DNA of 53,115 bases from Acidimicrobiaceae bacterium (GCA_009844405.1 VYBO01000034.1:1-53115); one strand, 5' to 3'; positions 1 through 9,166 are shown, numbered from the stretch's first letter. Translations and numbers: made by a program. Notes: generated by a model from the letters alone, not told the origin.

Positions 1-81
1 TGCCCAGCCCCAGGAAGCTGACCCTGAACCCGCCCCCGCCCGATCCGGGACTCGACTGCGACGCCGTCACGATCCGGCAAC

Positions 82-1308
82 CTAGACGAGGTCGAGGGGA
101 TAGGTGGACAGGCGTTCGCGGCCGGTCTCGGTGATGAGGATCTGCTCCTCGAGCTTGACCCCTTCGCCGCCGGACTTCGGTCCCACGAAGGCCTCGACGC
201 ACATCACGGTGCCCGGCTCCAGTACGGCGTCGTACCCCTCTCGGCCCCAGCGCTCGCGGGTGAACACCGACGGGTACTCGTCGCAGAGGCCCGCGCCGTG
301 CGACAGCACCGTGTAGCAGTTGTAGTCGTCCAGCGACGGGTACCACGACCGCTGCGCCAGCTCGCGCACCGTGGCGCCCGGCCGGTGCAGCTCGATGTTG
401 CGCTCGATCTGCTCCCGGGCCAGCGACCACACATCGTGCTGGGCCGCAGACGGCGCGCCCCCGCCGCACAGCCAGGTGCGGGACATGTCCACGCAAGCCC
501 CGTAGGCGCACACCATGTCGGTGTCGAAGCCCATCAGCTCGCCGGCCTGGACCCGGCGGCTGCTGACCTCCTGATACCACGGGTTGGTGCGGGGGCCCGA
601 GGCGAGCAAGCGGGTCTCGATCCACTCCCCGTAGCGGGCGAAGTTGCCGGCCTGCAGGGTCGCCCAGAGCTCCATCTCGGTGACGCCGGGCTCGAACACC
701 GCTCGCATGTCGCCGATGGCGGCCTCGCAGGCGTGCACTGCGCAGCGCATGGCCGCGATCTCCTCTGACGACTTGACCACGCGGGCCTCCTCCATGGGCG
801 CCCAAGCGTCTACTAGGCACACCCCGTGAGCCTCCAACGCCCGCAACCCGATCAGGTCGAGTTGGTCGACCGCCAGTCTCCGGTCGCCTCGCCCGTGCTC
901 GGCCAGCAGACCGGCAATCTCGGAAGCCCACCGGTAGGCGACCTCCGGAGCCCGGGTCCCCGCGTAGAAGTAGATGTACGACAATCCCGGCCTGATCTCG
1001 TCCACCACCTCTGAGTGTGTGTCGAGGAACTCTCCCTTCGAGAACTCGAACAGCACCACCGGCCCGTCGGTGGCCACGAAGGCGTAGCGCACCGCGTTGT
1101 GCATCGTCCAGATCGACATGTTGGTGGTGTCGGTGGCGTAGCGGATGTTCAGCGGGTCGTACAGCAGCGCGCCGTCGCAGCCCGCGGCCCGCAGTTGCGA
1201 GCGCACCCGCTCGATCCGGTAGCGCCGGATCGCCGTGCGGTCGGGCAGCCGCAAGCCCGCCGCGACCCACTCCGCTTCCAAGTCGGCTCCGGGCCCCAGG
1301 GAGTGCAT
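82..1308 (-). CDS. dddP: DddP-type dimethylsulfoniopropionate (DMSP) lyase, M24 peptidase fold
   Basis: Predicted cytoplasmic metalloenzyme that splits DMSP into dimethyl sulfide and acrylate. The protein is of the M24/creatinase fold and closely resembles the roseobacter DddP proteins I remember: it shares DPLNIRYATD near the N-terminus, AMRCAVHACE in the middle and EWIETRLLASGPRTNPW before the metal site. Counting from the ATG at 1308, the metal ligands expected for DddP are present with the same spacing (D262, D264, D274, H337, E372, E387), as are the tyrosine and aspartate of the active site (Y332, D343 in HGAGLCDE). These last residues separate DddP from ordinary aminopeptidases. A GTG at 1392 would add 28 residues; homology starts only after the ATG. 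It is divergent from the MttB gene. Function as a lyase rather than another creatinase-fold activity is inferred. Confidence 0.85.
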   Translation of the reverse strand: MHSLGPGADLEAEWVAAGLRLPDRTAIRRYRIERVRSQLRAAGCDGALLYDPLNIRYATDTTNMSIWTMHNAVRYAFVATDGPVVLFEFSKGEFLDTHSEVVDEIRPGLSYIYFYAGTRAPEVAYRWASEIAGLLAEHGRGDRRLAVDQLDLIGLRALEAHGVCLVDAWAPMEEARVVKSSEEIAAMRCAVHACEAAIGDMRAVFEPGVTEMELWATLQAGNFARYGEWIETRLLASGPRTNPWYQEVSSRRVQAGELMGFDTDMVCAYGACVDMSRTWLCGGGAPSAAQHDVWSLAREQIERNIELHRPGATVRELAQRSWYPSLDDYNCYTVLSHGAGLCDEYPSVFTRERWGREGYDAVLEPGTVMCVEAFVGPKSGGEGVKLEEQILITETGRERLSTYPLDLV

Positions 1309-1449
1309 GTTGCGGTCCCCGTGGTCGAGCAGCCAGTCGGGAGGCGCCGCACGGGCAGCCCCGATCCTTGGACGATGCCTCGGTCCAGTCACGACGAGAT
1401 TCTGCCCTACGACTATCCCACAGTGGTGTCTCTACTAAGGTCGCTGCCA
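1309..1449. promoter_or_regulatory. Divergent intergenic region between dddP and mttB
   Basis: About 140 bases separate the favoured starts of two divergent osmolyte genes, so both promoters must lie here. An AAGG at 1437-1440 sits about ten bases before the GTG at 1450 and is the likely ribosome binding site for the methyltransferase. I found no convincing long palindrome that could be called an operator. Confidence 0.4.
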
Positions 1450-2967
1450 GTGGTCAGGCGAGGTCGACCCCGCGTCGCAACCCGGTCCTCCGCCATCGCC
1501 CAGCTGCCGTGGCGGTCCGTGGAGAACCCGCACGGGACTCTCCAGGTGCTCGACGACGAGGGGCTGTCCACTGTCCACGCGGCCTCAATGCGGGTACTGG
1601 AGGAGCTGGGCGTCGAGCTGTGGTCGCCGGACGCCCGCAAGCTCTTCGCGGACGCCGGCGCCATCGTCGAGGACGAGGTGGTGCGGGTCGGCCGTGACGT
1701 CGTGGAGGCCGCGCTGGCCACCGCACCGGCCAGCTTCACGCTCGCTTCCCGCAACCAGGCCAAGCAGCTCCGCGTCGGCGGCCGGAGCATGGCCTTCGGT
1801 CTGGTGGCCGGGCCGGCCGCGGTGCACGACGAGATCAATGGCCGGCGCAGTTCCAACATGGCCGACTACGAGAACTTCATCAGGCTGGCCCACTACTTCA
1901 ACGCCATCCACATCATCGGCAACCAGGTCGTCGCGCCGATGGAGCTGCCCGCCAACACCCGCCACCTCGACGCCTACCGGGCCAACCTGGTGCTGTCGGA
2001 CCTGTCGTACCACTGCACATCCATCGGCCGGGGCCGGGCGCTCGACGGGATCCAGATGATGGCCATCAGCCGGGGAGACAGCCTCGACGCGATGACGGCC
2101 TCGCCCGGGGTGACCACCATCATCAACGTGAACTCGCCGCGCCGCTTCGACGTCGAGATGGCCAACGGGCTGATGACCATGGCCGAGCATGGCCAGCCGG
2201 TGTCGGTGACCCCTTTCACGCTGATGGGTGCCATGGCCCCGGTGACGCTCGCCGCCGCCCTGGTGCAGCAGAACGCCGAGGCGCTGTTCGGCATCACCCT
2301 CACCCAGCTCGTCCGCCCCGGCTCGCCGGTGCTCTACGGAGCGTTCACCTCCAATGTCGACATGCGCTCGGGCTCGCCCGCGTTCGGCACGCCGGAGCAG
2401 GTCAAGGCCAACGTGGCGTCGGGGCAGCTGGCCCGCCGCTACGGGCTCCCCTACCGGGCGTCGAACTCGAGCGCGTCGAACGTCGTGGACGCCCAGGCCG
2501 CTTACGAGACGCAGATGTCGCTGTGGGGCTGCATCCTGGGAGGGGCCAACCTCGTGTACCACGCGGCCGGATGGATGGAGGGCGGGCTGCAGGCCAGCTA
2601 CGAGAAGCTGATCCTCGACGTGGAGATGCTCCAGCAGACGATGGAGTTCCTCACACCCGTTCCCGTCTCCGGCCCGGACCTCGCCTTCGAGGCCATGGAG
2701 CGGGTGCCCACCGGCGGCCACTTCTTCGGCGACGAGCACACCCTCGAGCGCTACGAGACCGCCTTCTACCCGCCGCTGATCTCGGACTGGCAGAACCACG
2801 GCACCTGGGCCGACTCGGGCGGGCTCAACGCCACCCAACGGGCTACAACCGTCTGGCAGGCAGCGCTGGAGGAGTACGCCGAACCGCCGCTCGACAGCGC
2901 CCGGCGGGAGCAACTCGACGACTACGTCGAGCGCCGCCGGTGCGAGATCGGCGACGGCGAACCCTGA
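1450..2967 (+). CDS. MttB-family trimethylamine/betaine:corrinoid methyltransferase
   Basis: About 505-residue TIM-barrel methyltransferase of the MttB superfamily, starting MVRRGRPR and continuing through the typical DDEGLSTVHAASMRVLEELG segment. Members move a methyl group from a quaternary or tertiary amine (trimethylamine, glycine betaine, proline betaine, carnitine) to a corrinoid protein. The frame is open without an internal TAG, so this is a non-pyrrolysine member, the group that includes glycine betaine methyltransferases. The GTG at 1450 was chosen for its upstream AAGG and because family homology begins there; in-frame GTGs at 1423 and 1426 and an ATG at 1375 are alternatives. No corrinoid protein or methylcobamide transferase lies in the window. 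Next to DddP and a betaine-type transporter, an osmolyte substrate is likely; the exact one is unknown. Confidence 0.85.
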   Translation: MVRRGRPRVATRSSAIAQLPWRSVENPHGTLQVLDDEGLSTVHAASMRVLEELGVELWSPDARKLFADAGAIVEDEVVRVGRDVVEAALATAPASFTLASRNQAKQLRVGGRSMAFGLVAGPAAVHDEINGRRSSNMADYENFIRLAHYFNAIHIIGNQVVAPMELPANTRHLDAYRANLVLSDLSYHCTSIGRGRALDGIQMMAISRGDSLDAMTASPGVTTIINVNSPRRFDVEMANGLMTMAEHGQPVSVTPFTLMGAMAPVTLAAALVQQNAEALFGITLTQLVRPGSPVLYGAFTSNVDMRSGSPAFGTPEQVKANVASGQLARRYGLPYRASNSSASNVVDAQAAYETQMSLWGCILGGANLVYHAAGWMEGGLQASYEKLILDVEMLQQTMEFLTPVPVSGPDLAFEAMERVPTGGHFFGDEHTLERYETAFYPPLISDWQNHGTWADSGGLNATQRATTVWQAALEEYAEPPLDSARREQLDDYVERRRCEIGDGEP

Positions 2968-2984
2968 ACAACCGGTCCCGGCGC

Positions 2985-3016
2985 GAAGAGGGCGGGGCCG
3001 CGGCCCCGCCCTCTTC
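2985..3016. terminator. Perfect 32-bp palindrome, likely bidirectional terminator
   Basis: A 15-base GC-rich arm starting GAAGAGGGCGGGG is followed by a central GC and the exact reverse complement. It lies between the convergent mttB and proX genes, 17 bases after the mttB stop, which is where a shared terminator is expected. There is no long T tract, as is usual in high-GC actinobacteria. Confidence 0.75.
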
Positions 3017-3057
3017 AACTGTCAGTCTCTTTGTGAGGTCTCAGACCTCGCGTGCAG

Positions 3058-4299
3058 TTAGACCGCGGCCAGAGCCTCGGCTAGCCACCCGTCGACCACG
3101 CCGCGGTTGTCGGCGATCCACTGCGTGGCCAGGTCGGTCGGGTCGGCGCCGTCGTCCTGCTCCACGTTGGCCAGTGACACGTCGATCACCGACAGCTTGA
3201 CAACCTCGAACAGCTTCGCGGCCGCCGGGTTGGCAGCGAGGAAGTCGTTGTTGGCCGTGATCAGGATGTCGGCTGCTATCCAGCCGATCGGGCACAGTCC
3301 GTCGGGGTTGTCGGCCGCCGCCGGACACTGGTCCGCACCGATGGCCGCGTAGCCGCCGGAACCGTCGTCGCCGCGCTGGTCGTGTTCCGTGCCGCCCTCC
3401 TGGTTGGCCGGGTTGGAGTCGTCGAGGATCGCGCCGACGCCCGCCCAGTAGACGTTGTCACCGGGCCGCAGCTGGGTGATGTACGCCGACGGGGTCCAGG
3501 TGTAGGCCACCATCGGGACACCCTCGTTGGCGCTGTCGGCGGCCTGGGCGAACATCGCGTCATAACCGGCGATCGTCTGCTGGATGTTGTCCCAGCCCGA
3601 GAACGCGATCTGGTTGGTGATGATGTTGTCGCAGGTCCAGGACTCGGGGCAGCCGAAGATGTCGGCGATGCCGTTGCCGGGCACGGGGTCGGTGGCATCG
3701 AACGCAGCTAGCGCCTCAGCGTTGTCGTTGAGGTCATCCAGCGTGTAGACGCCGTACTCGTCGGCGAAGGACTTGGTGATCAGATAGCCCTGCAGGCCGC
3801 CCGCGATCATCTCCTCGCCCACGATCGACACGTGGTCGCCTACCAGTGACCCGTCGGGCAGTTCGCCTGCCAGCCACGCCAGGTGGCCCGGGTACCAGCT
3901 GTTCGGCCAGAAGTCCATGTCGCCCTGGGCCATGGCCACATAGCCGTTGTTGGGCCCGAGCTCCAGCTCGGCCGGGTCGGACACGTCGTAGCCCAGTTCC
4001 TCGAGCAGCTGCTTGTAGAGCTCGGCCTGGAAGTAGCCCGTGCTCCAGTTGGCCCGGCCGGCAATCACATCGACGCCCTCGCCGGGCAGCATCGGCTCGG
4101 CCACCGGCTCTTCCTCGGCCACCGGCTCTTCGGCGGCCACCGGCTCTTCGGCGGCCGGCTCTTCGGCGGCCGGCTCCGCGGCAGCCGGAGCTGCCGGTTC
4201 CACCGTGACCTCGTTGTCGTCGTCGCCGCAGGATGCCGCGATCAGAGCGAAGGCTGCGAGCAAAGCGAGCATCATGCTCACGCTCTTCTTCATTTTCAT
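3058..4299 (-). CDS. proX: Glycine betaine/DMSP-type ABC transporter substrate-binding lipoprotein (ProX/OpuAC family)
   Basis: Extracytoplasmic solute-binding protein of 413 residues. A signal peptide ends in the lipobox IAASC with Cys24 as the lipidation site. A low-complexity Glu/Pro/Ala/Val linker (about residues 28-70, EEPVA-type repeats) follows, then the OpuAC-like domain. Tryptophan and tyrosine clusters such as FWPNSWYPGH resemble the aromatic box that binds quaternary ammonium or sulfonium groups. The ATG at 4299 has a strong AGGAGGG ribosome binding site. It is last of a three-gene minus-strand set, separated by about 140 bases from the permease, and faces the MttB gene. Glycine betaine, proline betaine or DMSP are the plausible ligands; the sequence alone does not decide. 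Confidence 0.9.
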   Translation of the reverse strand: MKMKKSVSMMLALLAAFALIAASCGDDDNEVTVEPAAPAAAEPAAEEPAAEEPVAAEEPVAEEEPVAEPMLPGEGVDVIAGRANWSTGYFQAELYKQLLEELGYDVSDPAELELGPNNGYVAMAQGDMDFWPNSWYPGHLAWLAGELPDGSLVGDHVSIVGEEMIAGGLQGYLITKSFADEYGVYTLDDLNDNAEALAAFDATDPVPGNGIADIFGCPESWTCDNIITNQIAFSGWDNIQQTIAGYDAMFAQAADSANEGVPMVAYTWTPSAYITQLRPGDNVYWAGVGAILDDSNPANQEGGTEHDQRGDDGSGGYAAIGADQCPAAADNPDGLCPIGWIAADILITANNDFLAANPAAAKLFEVVKLSVIDVSLANVEQDDGADPTDLATQWIADNRGVVDGWLAEALAAV

Positions 4300-4440
4300 T
4301 GTGGTTCCCTCCTAGGGTGGGGCTTGTTGGGCCGGGCCAAAGGTTAGGCGGCGACCGGCCGAGGATCAACCCGCGCACCGGCAACACCGTCGCGGGTCTC
4401 AGCTAATGGCACGCGCGACTCCGGTAACTGCGGTTGCCTG

Positions 4441-7098
4441 TCAGGCGCTGCCATCCGTCTCAGGGATGTCGCCGTAGACCTTGTTGCGGTCGAACTCTCC
4501 GAGGGTCCCTCGCGACGTGGCGAAGATGGTCGCTCCGGCCGCCATCACGAACACGGATCCGACCCCCGTCACGAAGTTGGCGTCCGCAACCCGCACGATG
4601 CTCGCGACCCAGCCGAGGGCGACCATCGCTATGCCGAGTCCGAGACCGGCCACAAGGGCACTCCAGCGGTAGCGGAGACCCTCGTCGATCCCGAACACTC
4701 CGATGGCCGGGAACACCAGTGCCAGCGCCCCGATGCCGGCGATCAGGGTCCAGATCCCCATGCCCGCGCCACTTCCTTCGAAGCCGTCGTGGATCACGTC
4801 GCCAGTGCGCTTGGCCTCGGCGATCTTCGCGGCGATGTCGGCCGCCCTCACACCGGCGAGCGCGAGCGCATCGTTCTCCACCCGCCTCATCTCCTGGTAG
4901 AGATCGACATCGCCGGCGGCCTCGGCCGCGTCCGCCGCTGCCGCTGCTTCCACGGCTTCCCTCTGCGCGACCGCTCCCTCCTCGGCGATCCGGTCCAGAT
5001 CGGCCCGCAACTCCGGGCCGATCACCGACTCGGTGCGGGTGTCGAAGCTCCATCCCGCGTAGCCGCCCATCACCAGCAGCAGCACGGCGAAGACCGCGCC
5101 GATCAGCCTGCCCCAGCCGATGTTGGCCGACAGGGGCCGACGGGCTGTCATGGGCGCGAGCCACAGCCACGCGATCGCGCCGACCGTCGCCAACAGGCCG
5201 CCGATCACCGCGACCCACACGCCGAATCCGGTTGAATGGACGAGCACGTTGTCGGGCGGGTTGGCCAGCAGGAAGACGAATGAAGCCACAAGACCGCCGA
5301 TGGAGAACACGGCCGCCCCGTGCGCTGAGAACCACCCTGAGCCCGCCCCGGGCCGCCACAACGTGGCCAACGCAGACCAGAGCACGACGGCGGCCGCCAC
5401 GGCGAGGAAGATGCCGTGCCACGACCCGCCGGAGGCGGCCACGCCGTTGTAGCTGTTGGAGATCCACTCGATGTCGCGAGTGCAGGTCGACTCCCCGACC
5501 TCCGCGCCCGACAGGGGATCGAGCGCGGCAGTCTCGATCCATTGGCCGGGGCAATTCTCGGTCCGCAGGTCGACGTCGGTGGCCCGGGCATAGGCCGAGA
5601 CCAGACCGGCGTCTGTAGTCCACGGCAACAGCAGTGAGACGAGCATTATCAGCGCCCCGAGGCCGGTGACGACGATCGAGGCCCGCTCCTTGCCGGAGGC
5701 CGGCACGAACGACTCCTCGGGAGTCTCCGGCTCCTCTGCCAGCTTGAAGACCTTCTCGTCCGCCGCGGCCTGTGCCTCCTCCAGCAGCTTCTCGGGAGTC
5801 CGGCGGTTGGCCCAAGCCTTGGCGATCCGGGAGAACAGGTTGCTCGAGTCGGCGTCGGTCTGGCTCAGCCTGTCGAGCACCACCGCGACCAGGAAGAAGG
5901 CCAGTCCGGCCGACCCGGCCAGGGCGACGTCGAGGTTGGCAATGGCCTGGAACAGCAGCCGGCCCAAGCCGCCCGCGCCCATGATCGCGGCCACGCCCAA
6001 CATGGAGATGGCGAGCAGCAGGGTCTGGTTGAGCCCGGTCATGATCGCGGGCCGGGCCAGTGGAATCTGCACGTCCAAAAGCACTCGCCACTCGGGCGCG
6101 CCGTACGCCCGGGAGGCTTCCACCACATCCTCGGGCACCTGGCGGATTCCGAGGTTCGTGAGACGTATCAGCGGCGGCAGCGCGAACGTCATCGTGACCA
6201 TGGTGGCCGAGACGAACCCCACCCCGAAGAAGAAGATGAACGGCAACATGTACACGAACGAATGGATCACCTGCATGGCGTCCATAACCGGCCTGACGAC
6301 CTTCCAGGCGCCATCCACACGGCCGCACAGCACCCCTACCGGGATGCCCACGATCACACAGAGCAGCACTGCCACGCCGATGAAGCCGATAGTGAGGGCC
6401 GTCTCCCTCCAGAATTCCTCGCCCAGGAGGGCGCAGATCGTCAGTCCGATGAACGACAGCGCGCCGACCTGGAAGCCGCGAACCGCCCAGCCCAGAGCGA
6501 ATACGGCAATGCACACCGTCAACCACGACATGCCCAGCAGCCAGTCGTCGACGATCAACCTCAGCAGCGTCGCGAAGGGCCACTCGATGACTTCAAGGGT
6601 CTTCCTGAGATTGTTGTCCACCCAGAAGACCGTCTGTTCGACCCAGTCTCCGACGGTGATGTTCCACAGATCCAGGACAGTGTTCTGGCGAACCTGCGAA
6701 ACAATGCCTGAACTGCACCACAGCAGCTCGCCCTCGCTGTCGACGATGGCGTTCTTGCATTCGAACGTCTCACCGCGCTCGGTGAAGGTGGTGAAGCCCG
6801 ACGCAATGCGCTCCTTGGGGAGCGTGCGGTACCACCAGATGGCGAGTCCCGCGATGAGGCCGCCCGCGGCCATCCCGTAGCGGCGGCCCCTCATCCCGCC
6901 GAAGATCAGCATCAGGGGCACCACGATGAAGGCGATCAACACCAGCCACTCGATGCCGACCTTGATCCAGTCGACGACCACATCACCGGCCTCCGGGCTG
7001 GTGACGGTGTCTATGAACCGGTCGATGAAGTGCCCGCGGTACTCGTCGCCATTGGTCTGGGCCAGAACCCCCGTCCCAGCCGGGGTGAGCCCGCTCAC
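4441..7098 (-). CDS. proW: Glycine betaine/proline-type ABC permease (ProW) with a long C-terminal membrane extension
   Basis: An 885-residue membrane protein. Residues about 50-410 are a complete OpuAB/ProW permease with the cytoplasmic EAA loop at about 327-350 (EASRAYGAPEW, then IPLARP) that docks on the ATPase. ProW proteins normally stop near 280-400 residues. Here some 470 further residues follow: a charged linker, several more hydrophobic segments (from about residue 470), an extracellular-looking loop with two cysteines, and an Ala/Glu-rich predicted coiled coil (about 705-780) before a last group of membrane segments. The start overlaps the end of the proV gene by four bases (ATGA), indicating translational coupling. 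I do not recognise the extension; osmosensing or scaffolding would be guesses. Confidence 0.88.
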   Translation of the reverse strand: MSGLTPAGTGVLAQTNGDEYRGHFIDRFIDTVTSPEAGDVVVDWIKVGIEWLVLIAFIVVPLMLIFGGMRGRRYGMAAGGLIAGLAIWWYRTLPKERIASGFTTFTERGETFECKNAIVDSEGELLWCSSGIVSQVRQNTVLDLWNITVGDWVEQTVFWVDNNLRKTLEVIEWPFATLLRLIVDDWLLGMSWLTVCIAVFALGWAVRGFQVGALSFIGLTICALLGEEFWRETALTIGFIGVAVLLCVIVGIPVGVLCGRVDGAWKVVRPVMDAMQVIHSFVYMLPFIFFFGVGFVSATMVTMTFALPPLIRLTNLGIRQVPEDVVEASRAYGAPEWRVLLDVQIPLARPAIMTGLNQTLLLAISMLGVAAIMGAGGLGRLLFQAIANLDVALAGSAGLAFFLVAVVLDRLSQTDADSSNLFSRIAKAWANRRTPEKLLEEAQAAADEKVFKLAEEPETPEESFVPASGKERASIVVTGLGALIMLVSLLLPWTTDAGLVSAYARATDVDLRTENCPGQWIETAALDPLSGAEVGESTCTRDIEWISNSYNGVAASGGSWHGIFLAVAAAVVLWSALATLWRPGAGSGWFSAHGAAVFSIGGLVASFVFLLANPPDNVLVHSTGFGVWVAVIGGLLATVGAIAWLWLAPMTARRPLSANIGWGRLIGAVFAVLLLVMGGYAGWSFDTRTESVIGPELRADLDRIAEEGAVAQREAVEAAAAADAAEAAGDVDLYQEMRRVENDALALAGVRAADIAAKIAEAKRTGDVIHDGFEGSGAGMGIWTLIAGIGALALVFPAIGVFGIDEGLRYRWSALVAGLGLGIAMVALGWVASIVRVADANFVTGVGSVFVMAAGATIFATSRGTLGEFDRNKVYGDIPETDGSA

Positions 7099-8321
7099 AT
7101 GAACACCTCCCGCTCGAAGCCGTCTATCAGTTGCTCAACCCGGCCCATCTCCTCCATGATGAGGCGGGGGTCGAGGTTCCCGATCAACTTGCCGTCATCG
7201 TCGACCACCGCGATCGAAAGTCCCCGGCCAGCAGCTGCGTACATCTCGTTGAGCGTGGCCTCGGAACTGCACTTGTCGAAGTCGCTGCGCAGCGCGGCCT
7301 TCAGGTCGTCGGATCCCATCGACCGGACCCGCAGGCCGTCGGCGGCCGTCAGCAGGGCGACGGGCCTGCCCTCGTCGTCACAGCAGAAGCGTCCCGTGAC
7401 ATCGTCGCAGAGGGTCATCGCCTGCGACAGCGAGATGTCGGCAGGGACCGGCTTCGGCTCGGTCATCACCTCGAGGACCTTGATCACGCGGCCCTGGTCC
7501 ACGTCCTGGACGAACTCGGCCACATAGCCGGTGGCCGGTTCGGTGAGGATCTCCTCCGGCGTGCCGATCTGCACCACCGCGCCGTCCTTCATTATGCAGA
7601 CCCGGTCGCCGATGCGCAGGGCCTCGTTGAGGTCGTGGGTGATGAACAGAATCGTCTTCTTGACCCGGCTCTGGATCTCCATCATCTCGTCCTGCATCTG
7701 GCGGCGGATCAGGGGATCGAGGGCCGAGAAGGCCTCGTCCATCAACAGGATGTCGGGGTCCGACGCCAGCGCCCGGGCCAGGCCGACCCGCTGCTGCATG
7801 CCTCCGGAGAGCTGTGCCGGCCGGTGCTCGGCGAACGGGGCCAGGCCCACGAGCGACAGTGCGTGCAGGGCGGCCCGGTTGCGCTCATCGCGGTCCACCT
7901 TCTGCACTTTCAGGCCATAGCCGACATTGTCGATCACGTTGCGGTGGGGGAACAGCGCGAAGTGCTGGAACACCATCCCCATCTTCTCGCGGCGGAAGGC
8001 CTGGAGCTGGGTGCCTTCGAGCTTCTGGACGTCCACGCCGTCGACCAAGACCTCGCCGGCGGTGATGTCGTAGAGCTTGTTGACCATGCGGATGGCGGTG
8101 GACTTGCCCGACCCCGACAGCCCCATGACAACGAAGAGTTCGCCCCGCTTGACCTTGAAGTTGACGTCGGTCATGCCGACGACATGACCGGTCAGGCGCT
8201 GGACTTCCTTCTTGGGAATGCCCGATCGGGCCAGTTCGAGAGCCCGTCCCCGAGGCTGCGGTCCGAAGATCTTGTACACGTCGTTGAACTCGACGATGGT
8301 CTCGCCGTTTGCGTCGCCCAT
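7095..8321 (-). CDS. proV: Glycine betaine/proline-type ABC transporter ATP-binding protein (ProV/OpuAA)
   Basis: A 408-residue ATPase that powers the betaine-type transporter. It begins with the long ProV N-terminal segment (VYKIFG), then Walker A (GLSGSGKST, residues 67-75), signature LSGGMQQR, Walker B with MDEAFSALDP and the switch histidine in FITHD. The last third has the tandem CBS-domain layout used by OpuA-type ATPases to sense ionic strength. First gene of proV-proW-proX. A half-site like the operator described elsewhere in this window (CGTTTGGTTGCC) lies just upstream near 8329, but it is incomplete and I do not count it. Confidence 0.95.
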   Translation of the reverse strand: MGDANGETIVEFNDVYKIFGPQPRGRALELARSGIPKKEVQRLTGHVVGMTDVNFKVKRGELFVVMGLSGSGKSTAIRMVNKLYDITAGEVLVDGVDVQKLEGTQLQAFRREKMGMVFQHFALFPHRNVIDNVGYGLKVQKVDRDERNRAALHALSLVGLAPFAEHRPAQLSGGMQQRVGLARALASDPDILLMDEAFSALDPLIRRQMQDEMMEIQSRVKKTILFITHDLNEALRIGDRVCIMKDGAVVQIGTPEEILTEPATGYVAEFVQDVDQGRVIKVLEVMTEPKPVPADISLSQAMTLCDDVTGRFCCDDEGRPVALLTAADGLRVRSMGSDDLKAALRSDFDKCSSEATLNEMYAAAGRGLSIAVVDDDGKLIGNLDPRLIMEEMGRVEQLIDGFEREVFM

Positions 8322-8374
8322 GCCTTCCCTCGTTTGGTTGCCGCGCCGTACCGGGTGGCTACCCTAGTCGCTTC

Positions 8375-9037
8375 ATGTCCGACGCTCCAGACAGCGCCCA
8401 GTCCGCGACCAAGCGCAAAGCGAGGGGCAAGTCCCAGGCCCGCGAGCCCAGACACCAGGCCACGACCGCCGGAACGGTTGCCCCCACCCTCGACGGCGAG
8501 ACCGCCGCGGCCCTGACCCTCTACAACACCTACCTCATCGCCGACCGCGAGCAGCAGGCCCACGAGCGCGCCCTGAGGAAGGCTGAGAAGGCGAAGGACG
8601 ACGCGGCCGCGGCCGTGCGCAAGCTGAACGACCGCAAAGCCCCTGCCGCCGAGACGGCCGAGGCAGAAACCAAGTACCGCGAGGCGGCCGAGGCGCTCCA
8701 GCGTCTGCGCGGCGGCGACACCCCGGCCCCAGACACCGAGGACGAGACCGCAGACGCAACCGAGGACGACGCGGCGGAGAGCATCGCCGAAGACGCCGAC
8801 AACGACAAGGACACCGCCACGGAGGACACCGAAGACGCTGTCGCGGAAGACACCGCCAGCGAAGGCTCGCCCCCCGAAGACACCGCCGGCGAGGACGCCG
8901 ACGACACCGACGACACCAGCGAGCAAGCCGAAGACACCGCCGGCGAGGACGCCGACGAAGCGTCAGCGGGGGTGGAGGCCTCCGTCGGCGACGAGGACCT
9001 GGCCGGTGATGAACCGGCCGGCGTCGCGGGCCAGTAG
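8375..9037 (+). CDS. Hypothetical acidic, Asp/Glu/Ala/Thr-rich repetitive protein
   Basis: A 220-residue protein of unknown function. The N-terminus is basic (KRKARGKSQARE), the middle is a predicted alpha-helical coiled coil (DREQQAHERALRKAEKAKDD), and the C-terminal half is a run of acidic repeats (EDTAGEDAD-like units). The nucleotide sequence in that part is also repetitive. A TACCCT hexamer at 8360-8365 lies nine bases before the ATG, consistent with a leaderless transcript divergent from proV. Its last 25 codons run antisense through a truncated SDR gene, so the tail is probably not ancestral. No enzyme motif is visible. Confidence 0.6.
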   Translation: MSDAPDSAQSATKRKARGKSQAREPRHQATTAGTVAPTLDGETAAALTLYNTYLIADREQQAHERALRKAEKAKDDAAAAVRKLNDRKAPAAETAEAETKYREAAEALQRLRGGDTPAPDTEDETADATEDDAAESIAEDADNDKDTATEDTEDAVAEDTASEGSPPEDTAGEDADDTDDTSEQAEDTAGEDADEASAGVEASVGDEDLAGDEPAGVAGQ

Positions 9038-9166
9038 CAGCGCCGGCCCCACCACCTGGTCGGGATGGGCCAAGCGGCCCAGCAGAGTCCCCGCGCCCAT
9101 CGACCGGGCGGCCTCGGGTCCCTGGTCGCTCAGGTCGAACAGGCTCCGATAACCCTCAGGATCCAT
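8963..9166 (-). pseudogene. C-terminal fragment of a short-chain dehydrogenase/reductase
   Basis: A 67-codon open frame that reads as the end of a classical SDR: LGRLAHPDQVVGPALLLARD, then GRFITGQVLVADGG and a natural stop. The Rossmann nucleotide-binding motif, the catalytic Tyr-x-x-x-Lys and everything upstream are missing, so it cannot be an active enzyme. It overlaps the 3' end of the acidic protein gene on the other strand and lies just upstream of ileS. Confidence 0.75.

Noticed and set aside
1450..2967. Pyrrolysine-type MttB
   Set aside because: The frame is open without an internal TAG, so pyrrolysine is not needed.
1585..3018. Long minus-strand frame over mttB
   Set aside because: Antisense shadow of the MttB-family gene, with no recognisable motif.
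8329..8340. CGTTTGGTTGCC before proV as a fifth regulon site
   Set aside because: Only the left half matches the operator; the right arm is absent.
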